Shown: positions 18,227-26,406, counted from the first letter of the stretch. The stretch: DNA of 60,660 nucleotides from Micromonospora sp. CPCC 205371 (GCF_026130045.1 NZ_JAIBNX010000024.1:1-60660); one strand, 5' to 3'. The notes: a model not told the origin generated them from the letters alone. Translations and numbers: made by a program.

Positions 18227-19168
18227 CTAACCCGGCCTGCCGTAACCGTGGATCGGCTGGTAGTCGACGTCGTCGACGCGCACCGGCTCGCCGTGCTGCG
18301 GGGCGTGGATCATCTTGCCGCCGCCCACGTACATCCCCACGTGATGGATGCTGCGGTAGTAGAAGACCAGGTCGCCGGGCTTCAACTCGTCGCGGCTGAC
18401 CCTGTTGACCGCGCGCCACTGGCGGCGGGCGTTGTGCGGCAGGGGTACGCCGGCCCTCGCCCAGGCCGCTGAGGTGAGGCCCGAGCAGTCGTACGAGTTG
18501 GGGCCGTCGCTGCCAAACCGGTACTGCTTGCCGAGCTGGGCGTACGCGAACCGCACCGCCGCGCCCGCCCGGCCCGGGGAGAACGTCGGCTTGAAACCCT
18601 TGATCGTGGGGCGCGGCTTGAAACCGGTCTGCTCGCGCAACCGCTCCAGCCGAGCGATGTTCTGCTCGATCTGCTGCTTCTTCGTGGCGAGCGTGAGCTC
18701 CTGAGAGGCCTGCTGACTGGCGGCCGCGTCGAGGGAGCGGCGAGCCGCCTCGACCCGCTCACGAGCCGCACTGAGGCTGTCGATCATCCGCTTCTGCTCG
18801 CTCGCCAGCCGGTCGAGCACGAGTAGCCGGTCGGCGAAGTCCGACGCGGACTCGGCCGAGATCACCGCGAGGGCCGTGCCGACGCCGCTCGACCGGTACG
18901 CCGCTGTGGCGATCACGCCCACGCGGGCCCGCCGTGCGGCCAACTGCCGCTCCAGCGGCCGGATCTCCTCGTTGAGGTCGGCGATCTGGCGGCGGGTGGT
19001 GCGCAGGTTGTCGCGGACCTCGTTGTAGTCCTCGATCACCTTCTCCAGGTGTTCGCCGGCCGCGGTGATCTCGTCACCGACGGGCGTGGCGTGTACCGGG
19101 GCCGGGAGCAGCACGATCACCAAGGCGGCGAGGAGGGCGGTCGTCGGCGTGGAGATAGATTGCGGCAC
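18227..19168 (-). CDS. Secreted NlpC/P60 (C40) peptidoglycan endopeptidase, RipA-like
   Basis: A 313-aa exported cell-wall hydrolase. The signal peptide (1-28, ending PVHA) precedes a coiled-coil domain (about 30-175) that in RipA/PcsB-type enzymes regulates or localises activity. The C-terminal NlpC/P60 domain (about 195-313) has catalytic Cys in NSYDCSGLTSAAW, His in HHVGMYVGGG and the third polar residue His in MIHAPQHG. It is expected to cleave the D-Glu to meso-Dap peptide bond. The GTG start is divergent from the HLHP gene. The 3' ends of this gene and the RecQ gene lie 8 bp apart, convergent. Confidence 0.92.
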   Translation of the reverse strand: MPQSISTPTTALLAALVIVLLPAPVHATPVGDEITAAGEHLEKVIEDYNEVRDNLRTTRRQIADLNEEIRPLERQLAARRARVGVIATAAYRSSGVGTALAVISAESASDFADRLLVLDRLASEQKRMIDSLSAARERVEAARRSLDAAASQQASQELTLATKKQQIEQNIARLERLREQTGFKPRPTIKGFKPTFSPGRAGAAVRFAYAQLGKQYRFGSDGPNSYDCSGLTSAAWARAGVPLPHNARRQWRAVNRVSRDELKPGDLVFYYRSIHHVGMYVGGGKMIHAPQHGEPVRVDDVDYQPIHGYGRPG

Positions 19169-19256
19169 GCAGACCTAACGAGGCATCTCGGGCAAAAGCC
19201 ACGCAATCGTGATCCCGCATTCATACGCAGGGCACTGCCGAGGAAGAATCCACACC

Positions 19257-20129
19257 ATGCCCGCACCCACCGCCCGGATCGCCATCATCGCCGCCGGCCT
19301 GGTGGTCGCGCTGCTGGGTGGCTTCGGCCTAGGGCGTCTGACCAGTGGCGACAGGCAGGGGGCCACGGCCAGCCCGCCGGCCGCCACCGACACCGAGGCG
19401 AGCCCTCACCAGCACGGCACCACGGCCGGCCAGGCCACCGCCGACGTGGGCGGGCTCGCGGTGAGCTCGGGTGGATACACGCTGGTGCCGGAGGAGACCT
19501 CGTTCACCGCCGGGCAGCCCCGCGACTTCGCCTTCCGGATCGTGGGCCGGGACAAGAAGCCGGTCACCACGTTCGCGATCGTGCACGACAAGCCGCTGCA
19601 CCTCATCGTGGTGCGCCGGGACCTGTCGGGGTACCAGCACCTGCATCCGGCGATGGCGGTGGACGGCAGGTGGCGGGTGCCACTCAACCTGCCCGCGGCG
19701 GGCGCCTGGAGGGCGTACACGGACTTCACCGTCGATGTCGGTGGGCGGCAGACGGCGCTGACGCTCGGCGTCGATCTGTCCGTGGCCGGCGATTACGCGG
19801 CGCGTCCGCTGCCCGCGCCGGCCCGCGAGGCGGCCGTCGGGGGCTTCTCGGTGACCTATGACGGCGCGCCGGTGCCGGGCGCGACCCAGCCGCTCTTCTT
19901 CCGGGTACCGGGCGCCACGCTGGAGCGATACCTGGCCGCGTACGGGCACCTCGTGGTGGTGCGCGAGGGCGACCTCGGTTACGTCCACGTGCACCCCGAA
20001 GACCGGCTGGTCGACGGGGCGGTCAAGTTCTGGCTGGCGGTGCCGAGCACCGGCCGCTACCGGATGTACTTCGACTTCCAGGTGGCCGGAAAGGTGCACA
20101 CGGCGGAGTTCACGCTGGTGGTGAGCTGA
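19257..20129 (+). CDS. Membrane-anchored extracytoplasmic protein with two HLHP modules
   Basis: A 290-aa protein of no assigned family. One N-terminal hydrophobic segment (about 7-27) acts as signal or anchor. The outside part contains a His-rich SPHQHG patch and two similar beta-rich modules. The first has LHLIVVRRDLSGYQHLHP and the second GHLVVVREGDLGYVHVHP, each followed by a W-V-P or L-A-VP strand and a YTDF or YFDF strand. Such paired His motifs and the FRIVG/FFRVPG strands suggest metal (perhaps copper) binding, which is inference only. GAGGAAGAA precedes the ATG. The 3' end overlaps the convergent methyltransferase gene by 20 bp. Confidence 0.7.
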   Translation: MPAPTARIAIIAAGLVVALLGGFGLGRLTSGDRQGATASPPAATDTEASPHQHGTTAGQATADVGGLAVSSGGYTLVPEETSFTAGQPRDFAFRIVGRDKKPVTTFAIVHDKPLHLIVVRRDLSGYQHLHPAMAVDGRWRVPLNLPAAGAWRAYTDFTVDVGGRQTALTLGVDLSVAGDYAARPLPAPAREAAVGGFSVTYDGAPVPGATQPLFFRVPGATLERYLAAYGHLVVVREGDLGYVHVHPEDRLVDGAVKFWLAVPSTGRYRMYFDFQVAGKVHTAEFTLVVS

Positions 20130-21252
20130 GCAGCGACTCAAGAGCCGGGCGCACGCCCCACTGCGTGGTGAGCGAGGCGTACTCGGCACGCTGCTCCACT
20201 GTGGGCGGTGCGTCGGCGCGGCGGGCACGCAGCATCAGATTGCGCGGAGTGTGTTTGGAGTCAACGAACTCCACAACGTCCACTTTGTATCCATAGAGGC
20301 GCAGGATCGCGGCCCGCAGCGCGTCGGTGAGGACGTCCGCGAGGCGCTCGCGCAGGATGCCCTGCCGGGTGATGAGCGGGTACGGCTCGGGCGCCGGCTG
20401 GGCGCGCAACTGGGCGGCGATGTCGTGGTGGCAGCACGGCGCCGCCAGCACCCACCGCGCGTCCCATCGCACCGCACGGGCCAGCGCCTCGTCGGTGGCG
20501 GTGTCGCACGCGTGCAGCGCCAACACAAGATCGGGCACCAGGTCGACCTCGGCACCGGCGATCGTGCCCGCGACGAACCGCACCCGGTCGGCACAGCCCA
20601 GCCGCTCGGCCACCTCGGTGTTGCGGCGCCGCTGGTCTTCCCGCACGTCGACGCCGACGATCCGCACATCGACGCCCAGCCCGGTCAGGTACCGGTGGGC
20701 GGCGAACGTCAGGTACGCGTTGCCGCACCCCAGGTCCACAACGTCCAGCCTGGCGGGTGGCTCCGGCAGGGTGGCCGCCAACGCCCGCAGGAACGCGTCG
20801 ACCTGCCTGCGCTTCGCCGCGTTGCCGCCGATCACGTCGAACAGCGGGTCACCCGGATCGAGCAGGTACTCCTTGGCGCGGTCGTGCTCGGTGTCAGGCG
20901 CCTCGCGGGTCGCGGCCGCCCGGTGCACCTGGGCGTCGCCCTTCTTCGTGACCCGCAGCTGGACGGTCGCGTCGCCCGTCTCCACATGCCAGTTTCCGAA
21001 CGGCTCCGCCAGGAGCGAGTCCACCACCGCTCCAGCGTCTGCCCCAGCCACGTTGCGGGTGTGCGGCCGGGCGCCGTCAGAGGTCACGATCTGCAGGTGC
21101 GGCCCGCTCTTCAGGGTGACCGGGCGCAGCTCCGCCCGCACCAGGGACGGGGTCTGGCCCCGGCGTCGACCCGCGGCGACCGCGCGGACGAGTCCAGGGT
21201 CGAGCAGCAGCTCACGCACCTCTGCCAGCGCGTCGTCCAGTTTGACCGGCAT
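20110..21252 (-). CDS. Class I SAM-dependent methyltransferase (PF13679-like, METTL25/RRNAD1-type domain)
   Basis: A 380-aa protein. The N-terminal 150 residues have no clear assignment. A Rossmann methyltransferase domain follows with motif I VVDLGCGNAYLTFAAHRYL near 190, the acidic loop VGVDVREDQ and the signature WVLAAPCCHHDI, which in this family replaces the usual motif IV and places a Cys pair near the active site. The C-terminal KHTPRNLMLRARR is also typical. Family members are thought to modify RNA or protein, but bacterial substrates are unknown. The start is supported by TAGGCT (complement of 21259-21264), 6 nt upstream of the ATG. Confidence 0.8.
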   Translation of the reverse strand: MPVKLDDALAEVRELLLDPGLVRAVAAGRRRGQTPSLVRAELRPVTLKSGPHLQIVTSDGARPHTRNVAGADAGAVVDSLLAEPFGNWHVETGDATVQLRVTKKGDAQVHRAAATREAPDTEHDRAKEYLLDPGDPLFDVIGGNAAKRRQVDAFLRALAATLPEPPARLDVVDLGCGNAYLTFAAHRYLTGLGVDVRIVGVDVREDQRRRNTEVAERLGCADRVRFVAGTIAGAEVDLVPDLVLALHACDTATDEALARAVRWDARWVLAAPCCHHDIAAQLRAQPAPEPYPLITRQGILRERLADVLTDALRAAILRLYGYKVDVVEFVDSKHTPRNLMLRARRADAPPTVEQRAEYASLTTQWGVRPALESLLSSPPA

Positions 21253-21258
21253 TCTCCG

Positions 21259-21264
21259 AGCCTA
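21259..21264 (-). promoter_or_regulatory. Leaderless promoter -10 box of the methyltransferase gene
   Basis: TAGGCT on the minus strand, 6 nt before the ATG at 21252. Confidence 0.45.
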
Positions 21265-21370
21265 GATCTTTCTCAAAAGTCGCGTTGAACCATGGGAGCG
21301 CGTCCACCGTAAGAAAGTGCGAGGCGGACGGCGAAACCAGCCGTCGGACGGCGCTTCTCATCCACAGCAG

Positions 21371-21427
21371 CATCCGGCTGCTGCCCTCGATCGAGGGCTG
21401 TCGCCGGATGTGGGGCGATCGGCCCCA
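21371..21427 (+). other. Two adjacent hairpins in the leader of the triple-repeat protein gene
   Basis: CATCCGG (21371) pairs with CCGGATG (21404), enclosing the self-complementary CCCTCGATCGAGGG (21384-21397). Immediately after lies a second hairpin, TGGGGC-GATCG-GCCCCA (21411-21427). Both are about 70-125 nt upstream of the ATG at 21498, in a 245-bp intergenic region without an ORF. No known riboswitch class is recognised. Confidence 0.5.
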
Positions 21428-21497
21428 CCGGTGAGCCCGCGAACGAGCGGCGCGGCTGCCGGCCACCTTAGGCCCGAAGGGTTGGGTTGTCACGCGC

Positions 21498-22688
21498 ATG
21501 TCCACGAGCACGCACGAGTACAAGGAACGGCGCACGTTCGGTCGCCGCTGGAAAATAGCCGCCACCGCTGGTGTCGCCGTCGCCCTTGTCGGGGGCGGGA
21601 TCGGCGTCGGCGCGGGCCGGGGGGGGGGCGCCCCTTCCCCCCTCCGCCGTCCCCCCCGCGCCGCCCAGGCGCCCGCGGGGGCCGCTTCCGCCCGTGCGGA
21701 GGTGGAGCGGAACCTGGCACAGCTCAACACGCAGATCGCCGAAGCGAACCAGCGGCTCGCCACGAGCCAGGGCCAGGGCGGGCCCAACTTCGTCCAGAAC
21801 GCCATCCTCGGCCCGCTGGCGAGCAAGCGCGGGGCCGCCATCGACCGGATCGCCATCGCGATCGGCCGGCAGGGCACCAGGCCGCAGGGCCTGGAATCGC
21901 TGGCGACCTGCACGCTGGCGACCGGTGGTGGCTCCAGCGCCACCGAGCCCGCTGAGGTGCCCGCTGGCGGCGGTGAAGAGGGCGGCGGCACCGGCGCGGG
22001 CCCCGGCACCATCGTGTGCCCGGACGTGGAGAGCCAGCTCCCGGCTGTACCGGCCGGTGCGCAGGCGGAGGTCGACCGCAACCTCGCCCAGCTCCAGACG
22101 CAGATCGACGAGGCCAACGCACGGCTCGTCGCGACCGTCGGCCAGGGCGGACCGAACTTCGTCCAGAACGCCATCCTTGGCCCGCTGGAGGACAAGCGGG
22201 TCGCGGCGATCAACCGCATCGCGACCGCGATCGGCCGGATCAACGCCCGCCCGCAGGGCTTGGACGCGCTCGCGCCGTGCCAGCTCCAGGCGGATGGTGC
22301 CGCTGGTGGTGACGACGCGGCCGGTGGTGACGACGCAGCGGGTGGTGACGACGCCGCCGGTGGCGACGCGGGTGCCGGTGACGGTGGCGCCGCCGAGGTT
22401 GGCACGATCAGCTGCCCCGACGTCGGCAGCCAGCTCCCGGCCGTCCCGGCCGGCGCCCTCGCCGAGGTGGAGCGCAACCTGGCGCAGCTCGACACGCAGA
22501 TCGCGGAAGCCAACGCGCGCTTGCAGTCGAGCGTCGGCCAGGGCGGACCGAACTTCGTGCAGAACGCGATCCTTGGTCCCCTGGAGGACAAGCGGGTCGC
22601 GGCGATCAACCGCATCGCGACGGCGATCGGTCGGATCGACGCACGCCCCGTGGGTCTCGACGCACTGGCCCCCTGCACGGTCAGTTGA
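21498..22688 (+). CDS. Membrane-anchored protein with three copies of an about 75-residue helical repeat
   Basis: A 396-aa protein of unknown family. A single hydrophobic segment lies near residues 20-42. Three near-identical modules follow (about 65-140, 170-262, 305-396). Each contains LAQLxTQIxEANxRL, then GQGGPNFVQNAILGPL, then KRxAAIxRIAxAIGR and a C-terminal LAxC; modules two and three also start with a paired Cys (CPDV). The linker between modules two and three is a GGDDAA microsatellite. Composition suggests an extracytoplasmic helical repeat protein with disulphides. The segment at 21618-21660 has G and C homopolymers and reads PSPLRRPPR, so the sequence there is doubtful. It is convergent with the helicase gene, whose open frame overlaps by 8 bp. 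Confidence 0.7.
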   Translation: MSTSTHEYKERRTFGRRWKIAATAGVAVALVGGGIGVGAGRGGGAPSPLRRPPRAAQAPAGAASARAEVERNLAQLNTQIAEANQRLATSQGQGGPNFVQNAILGPLASKRGAAIDRIAIAIGRQGTRPQGLESLATCTLATGGGSSATEPAEVPAGGGEEGGGTGAGPGTIVCPDVESQLPAVPAGAQAEVDRNLAQLQTQIDEANARLVATVGQGGPNFVQNAILGPLEDKRVAAINRIATAIGRINARPQGLDALAPCQLQADGAAGGDDAAGGDDAAGGDDAAGGDAGAGDGGAAEVGTISCPDVGSQLPAVPAGALAEVERNLAQLDTQIAEANARLQSSVGQGGPNFVQNAILGPLEDKRVAAINRIATAIGRIDARPVGLDALAPCTVS

Positions 22689-24498
22689 CCCACGGCACCT
22701 CGGTGCGACCCGCAGCGCACTGAGGACGCAGGCCCCTCCGCCGAGCCCTTGTCGAACCCCCGGCGGAGGGTGCCTCGCCCCTGGTCCTTAACGCGGAGGG
22801 GGGCGGAGGCCCGCCGGCGGCGACCCCGGCCCGGCTTCGCCGCCGCGGCTTCGTCGGTGGCCTCCGCGAGGGGTGCGGCGTCGATCGGCTCGGCGGCGGG
22901 TGCGACCGCTGTCGCGTCGCTGGCCACCACCTCGCCGGCGCGCCGGCGACGGCGAACGCGCGTCGCGGTGGGAGCCTCATCGGTCGTCGCGGGCGCCTCG
23001 GCGTCGGGCGGGGGGGGGGCCCCCCCCCCCCCGCCCCCCCGCCGGGCGCCGTGGGGGGGGCGCGGGGCGTGGGACCCTCACCGGCCCGGGCGGGCGCCCC
23101 GGCGTGGGCGGCGGTGCCCCCCCCGCCGCCATCACCGCTAGCGCGGCGCCTAGGGGACCGGCTGCGGCCGGCGCCTTCGGCACGCCGGCGGCCTCGCGTC
23201 TTGGGGTTGAGGTCTTCCTCGACCTCCGCCGCCAGCCCGGCGCGGGTGCGCTCGGCGGTCGGCAGGGTGCCACCGACGTCGGACGGGATGTCGAGGTCGG
23301 TGTACAGGCACGGGGACGTGTGGTACGTCTCCGGCGGCTCGGGCATCTCCAGGCCAAGCGACTTGTCGATGAGCCGCCACCTGGGCATGTCTTCCCAGTC
23401 GACGAACGTGACGGCCACCCCGCTGGCCCCGGCCCGGCCGGTGCGACCGATGCGGTGGGTGTACGTGTCGGGGTCTTCCGGGCAGTCGTAGTTGATGACG
23501 TGGGTGACGCCGGAGACATCGAGCCCCCGGGCGGCGACGTCGGTGGCGACCAGTACGTCGATCTTGCCGGCCCGGAACGCCCGGAGCGCCCGCTCACGCG
23601 CGCCCTGGCCCAGGTCGCCGTGCACCGCGGCGGTGGCGAAGCCCCGGAAGTCGAGGTCTTCGGCCACCCGGTCGGCGGCACGCTTGGTGCGCGTGAAGAT
23701 CATCGTCAGGCCGCGCGCGTGCGATTGCAGAATCCGGGCGACCACCTCGACCTTGTTCATCGGGTGGGTGCGGTAGGCGAGCTGCTTGGTAAGCGGCGAC
23801 GGCCCTGTCTCGGCGGTGTGGCCGGCGTGGATCGTCACGGGGTGGCGCAGGAACCGCCGTGCCAGCGTGACGATCGGGTCGGGCATGGTCGCGGAGAAGA
23901 GCATGGTCTGCCGGTCTTCGGGCAGCATGGCGAGGATCTTCTCGACGTCGTCGAGGAAGCCCAGGTCGAGCATGCGGTCTGCCTCGTCGAGCACGAGCGC
24001 GTGCACGCGGTCGAGCCGCAGCTTCTTCTGCTTGGCGAGGTCCATCAGGCGGCCGGGCGTGCTGACCAGAATCTCCACGCCGGCGCGCAGCGCCTCGACC
24101 TGCGGCTCGTACGCCACGCCGCCGTAGATCGGCAGGACGCGGACGCCGCGGGTCTTGCCCGCGGTGGCGATGTCTTTGGCGACCTGGAGGCCTAGCTCGC
24201 GGGTCGGGACGATGACCAGAGCCTGCGGCACGCCGTCGCTGCCCTCGCCGGGTGCGAAGACCCGCTGGAGCAGGGGGACGCCGAAGCCGAGGGTCTTGCC
24301 GGTGCCGGTGGGTGCCTGGCCGATGAGGTCGGTGCCGCGCAGCGCGATCGGCAGCGCGTACTCCTGGATCGCGAACGCCCGGGTGATGCCGGCAGCCGCG
24401 AGCGCCTCCACCGTCTCGGCGCGTACACCGAGGTCGGCGAAGGTCGGGCTGTCGGGTCGTACAGGGGCTCGTGTGATGGTTTCTTCGGTTTCGCTCAT
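22681..24498 (-). CDS. DEAD-box RNA helicase, C-terminal frame disturbed by homopolymers
   Basis: An ATP-dependent RNA helicase. The core (residues 1-370) is intact: Q motif FADLGVR...FAIQEYALP, Walker A APTGTGKT, PTRELG, VLDEADRMLD, LFSATMP, VATDVAARGLD and HRIGRTGRAG. The basic C-terminal tail is expected to be Arg/Ala/Glu-rich. From about 23140 downstream the open frame passes through G10 and C13 runs (23010-23032) and becomes Pro/Arg noise. The neighbouring frame at 22790-22930 reads naturally (EPIDAAPLAEATDEAAAAKP then GRGRRRR), and one extra base in a C6 run there would bring TAA at 22788-22790 into frame. The true end is therefore probably 22788. An in-frame ATG at 24537 is an alternative start. 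Confidence 0.85.
   Translation of the reverse strand: MSETEETITRAPVRPDSPTFADLGVRAETVEALAAAGITRAFAIQEYALPIALRGTDLIGQAPTGTGKTLGFGVPLLQRVFAPGEGSDGVPQALVIVPTRELGLQVAKDIATAGKTRGVRVLPIYGGVAYEPQVEALRAGVEILVSTPGRLMDLAKQKKLRLDRVHALVLDEADRMLDLGFLDDVEKILAMLPEDRQTMLFSATMPDPIVTLARRFLRHPVTIHAGHTAETGPSPLTKQLAYRTHPMNKVEVVARILQSHARGLTMIFTRTKRAADRVAEDLDFRGFATAAVHGDLGQGARERALRAFRAGKIDVLVATDVAARGLDVSGVTHVINYDCPEDPDTYTHRIGRTGRAGASGVAVTFVDWEDMPRWRLIDKSLGLEMPEPPETYHTSPCLYTDLDIPSDVGGTLPTAERTRAGLAAEVEEDLNPKTRGRRRAEGAGRSRSPRRRASGDGGGGGTAAHAGAPARAGEGPTPRAPPTAPGGGAGGGGPPPRPTPRRPRRPMRLPPRRAFAVAGAPARWWPATRQRSHPPPSRSTPHPSRRPPTKPRRRSRAGVAAGGPPPPSALRTRGEAPSAGGSTRARRRGLRPQCAAGRTEVPWVN
23009..23125. other. Homopolymer patch (G10-C13 and similar) in the helicase tail
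   Basis: A run of 10 G (23010-23019) is followed by 13 C, then C7, G8 and further short runs to about 23125. Protein on either side is helicase-like in different frames. This looks like degraded consensus sequence. Confidence 0.6.
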
Positions 24499-24803
24499 GG
24501 AGTTTTGGGGGTGCCCTCTCGTGGTGCGCCCCGTCACATCCGAGGGCGCGGAATTCGGTATGGCGCGGGCCGCACGCGATCGCAGTGGTCGATGCGATCG
24601 CGGGCCACACGCGCGCCGCGGGCTGGGGTAATTATTGATCTAGTGCCGCGGCAACAGCGCAATGTTACCTGACATGCGTGAACGGCGCCTCAGGCGTCAG
24701 GTTGGCGGGGCCGTGACACTCATCGAAATGTGGCGTGGATCACGCCACGCTGTCGCGATCGGGCGGGCAAGCGGCGTACAGCGCCCGGCGGTAGCCTGCG
24801 GGC
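24499..24803. promoter_or_regulatory. Divergent intergenic region with operator-like palindromes and a leaderless promoter
   Basis: There is no gene in this 305-bp stretch. It contains a pair of GCGATCGC sites (24576 and 24594, 10 bp apart), a perfect 8-bp inverted repeat GTGGCGTG-GAT-CACGCCAC (24730-24748), and TAGCCT at 24792-24797, which lies 6 nt before the GTG of the MiaE-like gene. The 8-bp palindrome is about 45 bp upstream of that -10, a suitable place for a regulator. Confidence 0.5.
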
Positions 24804-25472
24804 GTGTCCCAAGCAACAGAGCCGGCAGGCCCGGAGAGCGCAGCGGTCGTAGACCTGCTCGGCCTGGTGGCGTACGCCGAGCTGCTCGCGTTCGAACGGA
24901 TGGCGGTCGACGCACGCCTCGCCCCCGATCTGCGACGGCGTGCCGTGCTCAGCGAGATGGCCGCCGCCGAGATCGACAACTACCGCCGTCTCGCCGGCCG
25001 CATGGCCGAGCTGGGCGCCGACGCGGAGAAGGCGATGGCGCCGTACGTCACGCCGCTCCAGGAGTACCACGAGCTGACCGAGCCGAGAGACTGGCTGGAG
25101 GCGCTCACGAAGGCGTACGTGTGGGACAGCATCGCCGACGACTTCGTGCGCGAGGTGGCTCTGTTTCTCGGCTCTCCCGATCGCGACCTGGTGCTCGACG
25201 TGCTGCACGACTCGCGATACAGCGACTTCGCGGCCGCCGAGATCCGGGCGGCGATCGAGGTCGACCCCAAGGTGGCGAACCGGCTCTCGATGTGGGCCCG
25301 CAGGCTGGTCGGCGAGGGGCTCTCGCAGGCTCAGCGGGTGGCGGGCGAGCGGATCGCGCTGGCGATGCTGATCATGCAGGGCTCCGGCGACCAGGCGGGC
25401 GTGCAGGGGCTGTTCAAGCGGCTGACCGCCGCACATACCACTCGGATGGCGGCGGTCGGCCTGAACAACTGA
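24804..25472 (+). CDS. Ferritin-like MiaE-type protein
   Basis: A 222-aa all-helical protein resembling the ferritin-like domain annotated as tRNA 2-methylthio-N6-isopentenyladenosine hydroxylase-like (MiaE-like) in actinobacteria. Visible features are the helix AYAELLAFERMAVDARLAPDLRRRAVLSEMAAAEIDNY, with Glu and Asp positions suited to a di-iron site, and WDSIADDFVREVALFLG. Classic MiaE has ExxH pairs that are not fully evident here, so metal binding and a hydroxylase role are uncertain. It has its own leaderless promoter and is followed after 13 bp by the convergent DUF3107 gene. Confidence 0.75.
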   Translation: MSQATEPAGPESAAVVDLLGLVAYAELLAFERMAVDARLAPDLRRRAVLSEMAAAEIDNYRRLAGRMAELGADAEKAMAPYVTPLQEYHELTEPRDWLEALTKAYVWDSIADDFVREVALFLGSPDRDLVLDVLHDSRYSDFAAAEIRAAIEVDPKVANRLSMWARRLVGEGLSQAQRVAGERIALAMLIMQGSGDQAGVQGLFKRLTAAHTTRMAAVGLNN

Positions 25473-25485
25473 CCCCGAAAGGGTT

Positions 25486-25710
25486 TCAGCGGGCGGTGAA
25501 GCCCACCGCACCCACCGTGCGCTCGGCGATCTCCACGTATGCGAGCTTGTCGACCGGCACGATCACTCGGCGGCCCTTCTCGTCCAGCAGCGTGAGGATG
25601 CCCTGGGTCTCAATCGCCTCTGCCACGATCTTCTCGACCTCGGCCTGCGACTGAGCGCTCTCCAGCACCAGCTCGCGCGGGGCGAACTGCACGCCGATCT
25701 TGACCTCCAC
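25486..25710 (-). CDS. DUF3107 family small protein
   Basis: A 74-aa actinobacterial protein (VEVKIGVQFAPRELVLES to ERTVGAVGFTAR). Length and ends fit DUF3107 well. The GTG at 25710 is chosen because GAGGAGG stands 7 nt upstream; the longer in-frame extension has no ribosome site. Its function is unknown. In many actinobacteria this gene lies beside a TetR regulator and a DEAD-box helicase, as here, which suggests a conserved neighbourhood. Confidence 0.85.
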   Translation of the reverse strand: MEVKIGVQFAPRELVLESAQSQAEVEKIVAEAIETQGILTLLDEKGRRVIVPVDKLAYVEIAERTVGAVGFTAR

Positions 25711-25767
25711 GGAATCCTCCTCAAGGCTTTGCCGCTGCAAACGTTAGCCGACCGCGGGGAGTGGCTG

Positions 25768-26406
25768 TCAGGCTGACTCGCCTTGCAGCGGGAAGCTGGC
25801 GATGCCGCGCCATGTCAGGGTCGCGAGCAGTGCCTCGGCATCGGCCTTGGGCACCTTGCGGCCGGCGGCTAGCCAGAACTGCGCCGCGGTCTCAGCGGCA
25901 CCCACCAGACCGGAGGCGAGCAGCTCGGCGTGCGCGCGACTGACCCCGGTGTCCGAGATGATCGTATCTGTGATGGCTGCGATACAGCCCTTTTCCACCC
26001 GCTCCACGCGTTCCCGCACGGCGGGCTCGTTGCGCAGGTCCGACTCGAAGACCAGCCGGAAGGCCTCACTCTCGTGGTCGACGAAGTCGAAGTACGCCTG
26101 GACGGCGCCCTTGACCCGCTCCTTGTTGTCGGAGGTGCCGACCATCGCCGACCGCACCTGCGCCACGATGGCGTCGCAGTGTGTGTCCAGCAGTGCTAGA
26201 TACAGCTCCAGCTTTCCGGGGAAGTGCTGGTAGAGAACTGGTTTGGAGACACCCGCGCGCTCGGCGATGTCGTCCATCGCGGCGGAGTGGTACCCCTGCG
26301 CGACGAACACCTCCTGCGCCGCGGCGAGCAGCTGCTTGCGGCGCGCCGAACGCGGCAGGCGGGTCGGCCGCCCCGTCGGCGGCGCGCTCCCCGACCCTAC
26401 GGCCAT
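25768..26406 (-). CDS. TetR/AcrR family transcriptional regulator
   Basis: A 212-aa regulator. The N-terminal helix-turn-helix is typical (RRKQLLAAAQEVFVAQGYHSAAMDDIAERAGVSKPVLYQHF, residues about 22-62). The C-terminal all-helical domain (AYFDFVDHESEAFRLVFESDLRNE) resembles the actinobacterial fatty-acid/membrane-stress subgroup, but the ligand is not known. The ATG at 26406 is preferred because GAGGTG precedes it; the open frame extends upstream without a better signal. It lies upstream of DUF3107 on the same strand with a 57-bp gap and may be co-transcribed with it. It is divergent from the Pro-rich gene. Confidence 0.9.
   Translation of the reverse strand: MAVGSGSAPPTGRPTRLPRSARRKQLLAAAQEVFVAQGYHSAAMDDIAERAGVSKPVLYQHFPGKLELYLALLDTHCDAIVAQVRSAMVGTSDNKERVKGAVQAYFDFVDHESEAFRLVFESDLRNEPAVRERVERVEKGCIAAITDTIISDTGVSRAHAELLASGLVGAAETAAQFWLAAGRKVPKADAEALLATLTWRGIASFPLQGESA

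Noticed and set aside
18219-19256. Possible c-di-AMP (ydaO-type) riboswitch upstream of the NlpC/P60 gene
   Set aside because: The space upstream of the 19168 start is only 88 bp to the divergent gene and shows none of the expected conserved blocks.
22749-24195. Plus-strand frames opposite the DEAD-box helicase
   Set aside because: The helicase motifs on the minus strand are unambiguous; the plus frames show only shadow composition.
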